Shown here piece after piece: positions 5,433 through 5,611 of a DNA stretch of 5,611 bases (position 1 is the stretch's first letter; each line of letters starts with the position of its first letter). The position numbers were made by a program, and so were the translations under genes. Under the pieces are notes generated by a model. The model was not told where the DNA came from. It ran no database searches and saw only the letters and a list, made by a program, of their open reading frames with translations. Origin of the DNA: Acidimicrobiia bacterium (GTDB lineage: Bacteria > Actinomycetota > Acidimicrobiia > Acidimicrobiales > Ilumatobacteraceae); contig RHCK01000123.1 of assembly GCA_010030605.1 (NCBI GenBank), forward strand, positions 1 through 5,611, given 5' to 3'.

Positions 5433-5450
5433 CGCAATGAGTCGCGATAC
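5421..5450. repeat. Three 10-bp direct repeats of the operator half-site
   Basis: The units GTCGCAATAA, GTCGCAATGA and GTCGCGATAC follow head to tail; the first is the right arm of palindrome copy 2. They match in eight or nine of ten positions to the first unit and place extra GTCGC half-sites on nearly the same face of the helix. They end about 10 bp from the putative acyl-CoA dehydrogenase stop. Confidence 0.6.
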
Positions 5451-5459
5451 GTGGGGTGA

Positions 5460-5611
5460 TTAGGAGGGGTCGCGGGAAGTCCGAGGAGGCGTTCCCCGAT
5501 GATGTTGCGCTGCACCTGGCTCGTCCCCCCGGCGATCCGACCCCCCGGCGCCGACAGCAGTCCGAACGCATCAGCCCCCTCGAGGGTTGCCTCCACACCG
5601 GCGATGTCGGC
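5460..5611 (-). CDS. Acyl-CoA dehydrogenase, C-terminal end (partial; apparent frameshift before the stop)
   Basis: Only the last ~50 codons are in the window; the gene continues past the right edge. The frame beginning at 5611 reads ADIAGVEATLEGADAF and then GGTSQVQRNIIGERLLGLP, the hallmark C-terminus of FAD-dependent acyl-CoA dehydrogenases, which introduce the alpha-beta double bond in acyl-CoA during beta-oxidation. Family members stop a few residues after this GLP. Here the frame runs on without a stop to 4790, straight through the hydrolase gene in another frame. One added base in the CCC run (complement of 5474-5476) would give GLP-RDPS followed by TAA at 5462-5460, a typical ending. 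The end at 5460 is given on that reading. This may be a sequencing or assembly error or a true mutation. The gene is upstream of the hydrolase and on the same strand, separated by the palindrome array. Confidence 0.75.

Noticed and set aside
5369..5450. CRISPR array or iteron-type replication origin
   Set aside because: Units are only 10-15 bp, in mixed orientation and with no unique spacers, and no cas, rep or partition gene is present.
4790..5459. Long C-terminal extension of the acyl-CoA dehydrogenase frame into the hydrolase gene
   Set aside because: After GLP the translation turns Arg-rich and overlaps a real gene in another frame on the same strand; a one-base frameshift before a normal stop explains it better.

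Overview
The window looks like a piece of chromosome from a high-GC actinobacterium. The evidence is G/C-biased third codon positions, a wax ester synthase/diacylglycerol acyltransferase (WS/DGAT) gene, an actinobacterial-style acyl-CoA dehydrogenase tail, GTG starts, and several genes whose start codon sits almost exactly where transcription would begin (leaderless). An Acidimicrobiia-type lineage is a guess only. No tRNA, rRNA, CRISPR array, phage gene or insertion sequence was found.

Layout, left to right. A short-chain dehydrogenase/reductase (SDR) is read leftward (29-856). A 196-bp divergent spacer follows, then a 67-residue acidic protein of unknown function with a clear ribosome binding site (1053-1256, rightward). 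Converging on it is a 473-residue WS/DGAT acyltransferase (1261-2682, leftward). Only 25 bp away and divergent is a secreted, probably lipid-anchored zinc metalloprotease (2708-3826, rightward). It converges on a two-gene leftward operon: an alpha/beta hydrolase (4408-5250) followed, with a 4-base ATGA overlap, by a PAP2-family phosphatase (3830-4411). The right edge holds the C-terminal end of an acyl-CoA dehydrogenase (5460-5611, leftward), apparently with a one-base frameshift just before its stop.

Lipid metabolism is the common theme. A PAP2 enzyme can release diacylglycerol from phosphatidate, WS/DGAT can turn diacylglycerol or fatty alcohol plus acyl-CoA into triacylglycerol or wax ester, an esterase/lipase-like hydrolase could reopen the esters, and acyl-CoA dehydrogenase starts beta-oxidation. 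That pathway link is inference from families and proximity; the genes lie in several transcription units.

The most striking non-coding signal is at 5369-5450, between the acyl-CoA dehydrogenase and the hydrolase. Two odd-centred palindromes with the same GCGACAA-N-TTGTCGC core are reverse complements of one another, with centres exactly 42 bp apart. A third, unrelated palindrome sits exactly midway, and 10-bp direct repeats of the GTCGC half-site follow. It reads as a composite operator for an unidentified regulator. Other notable points are overlapping back-to-back -10 elements between the WS/DGAT and protease genes, and a small hairpin that contains the stop codons of two converging genes.
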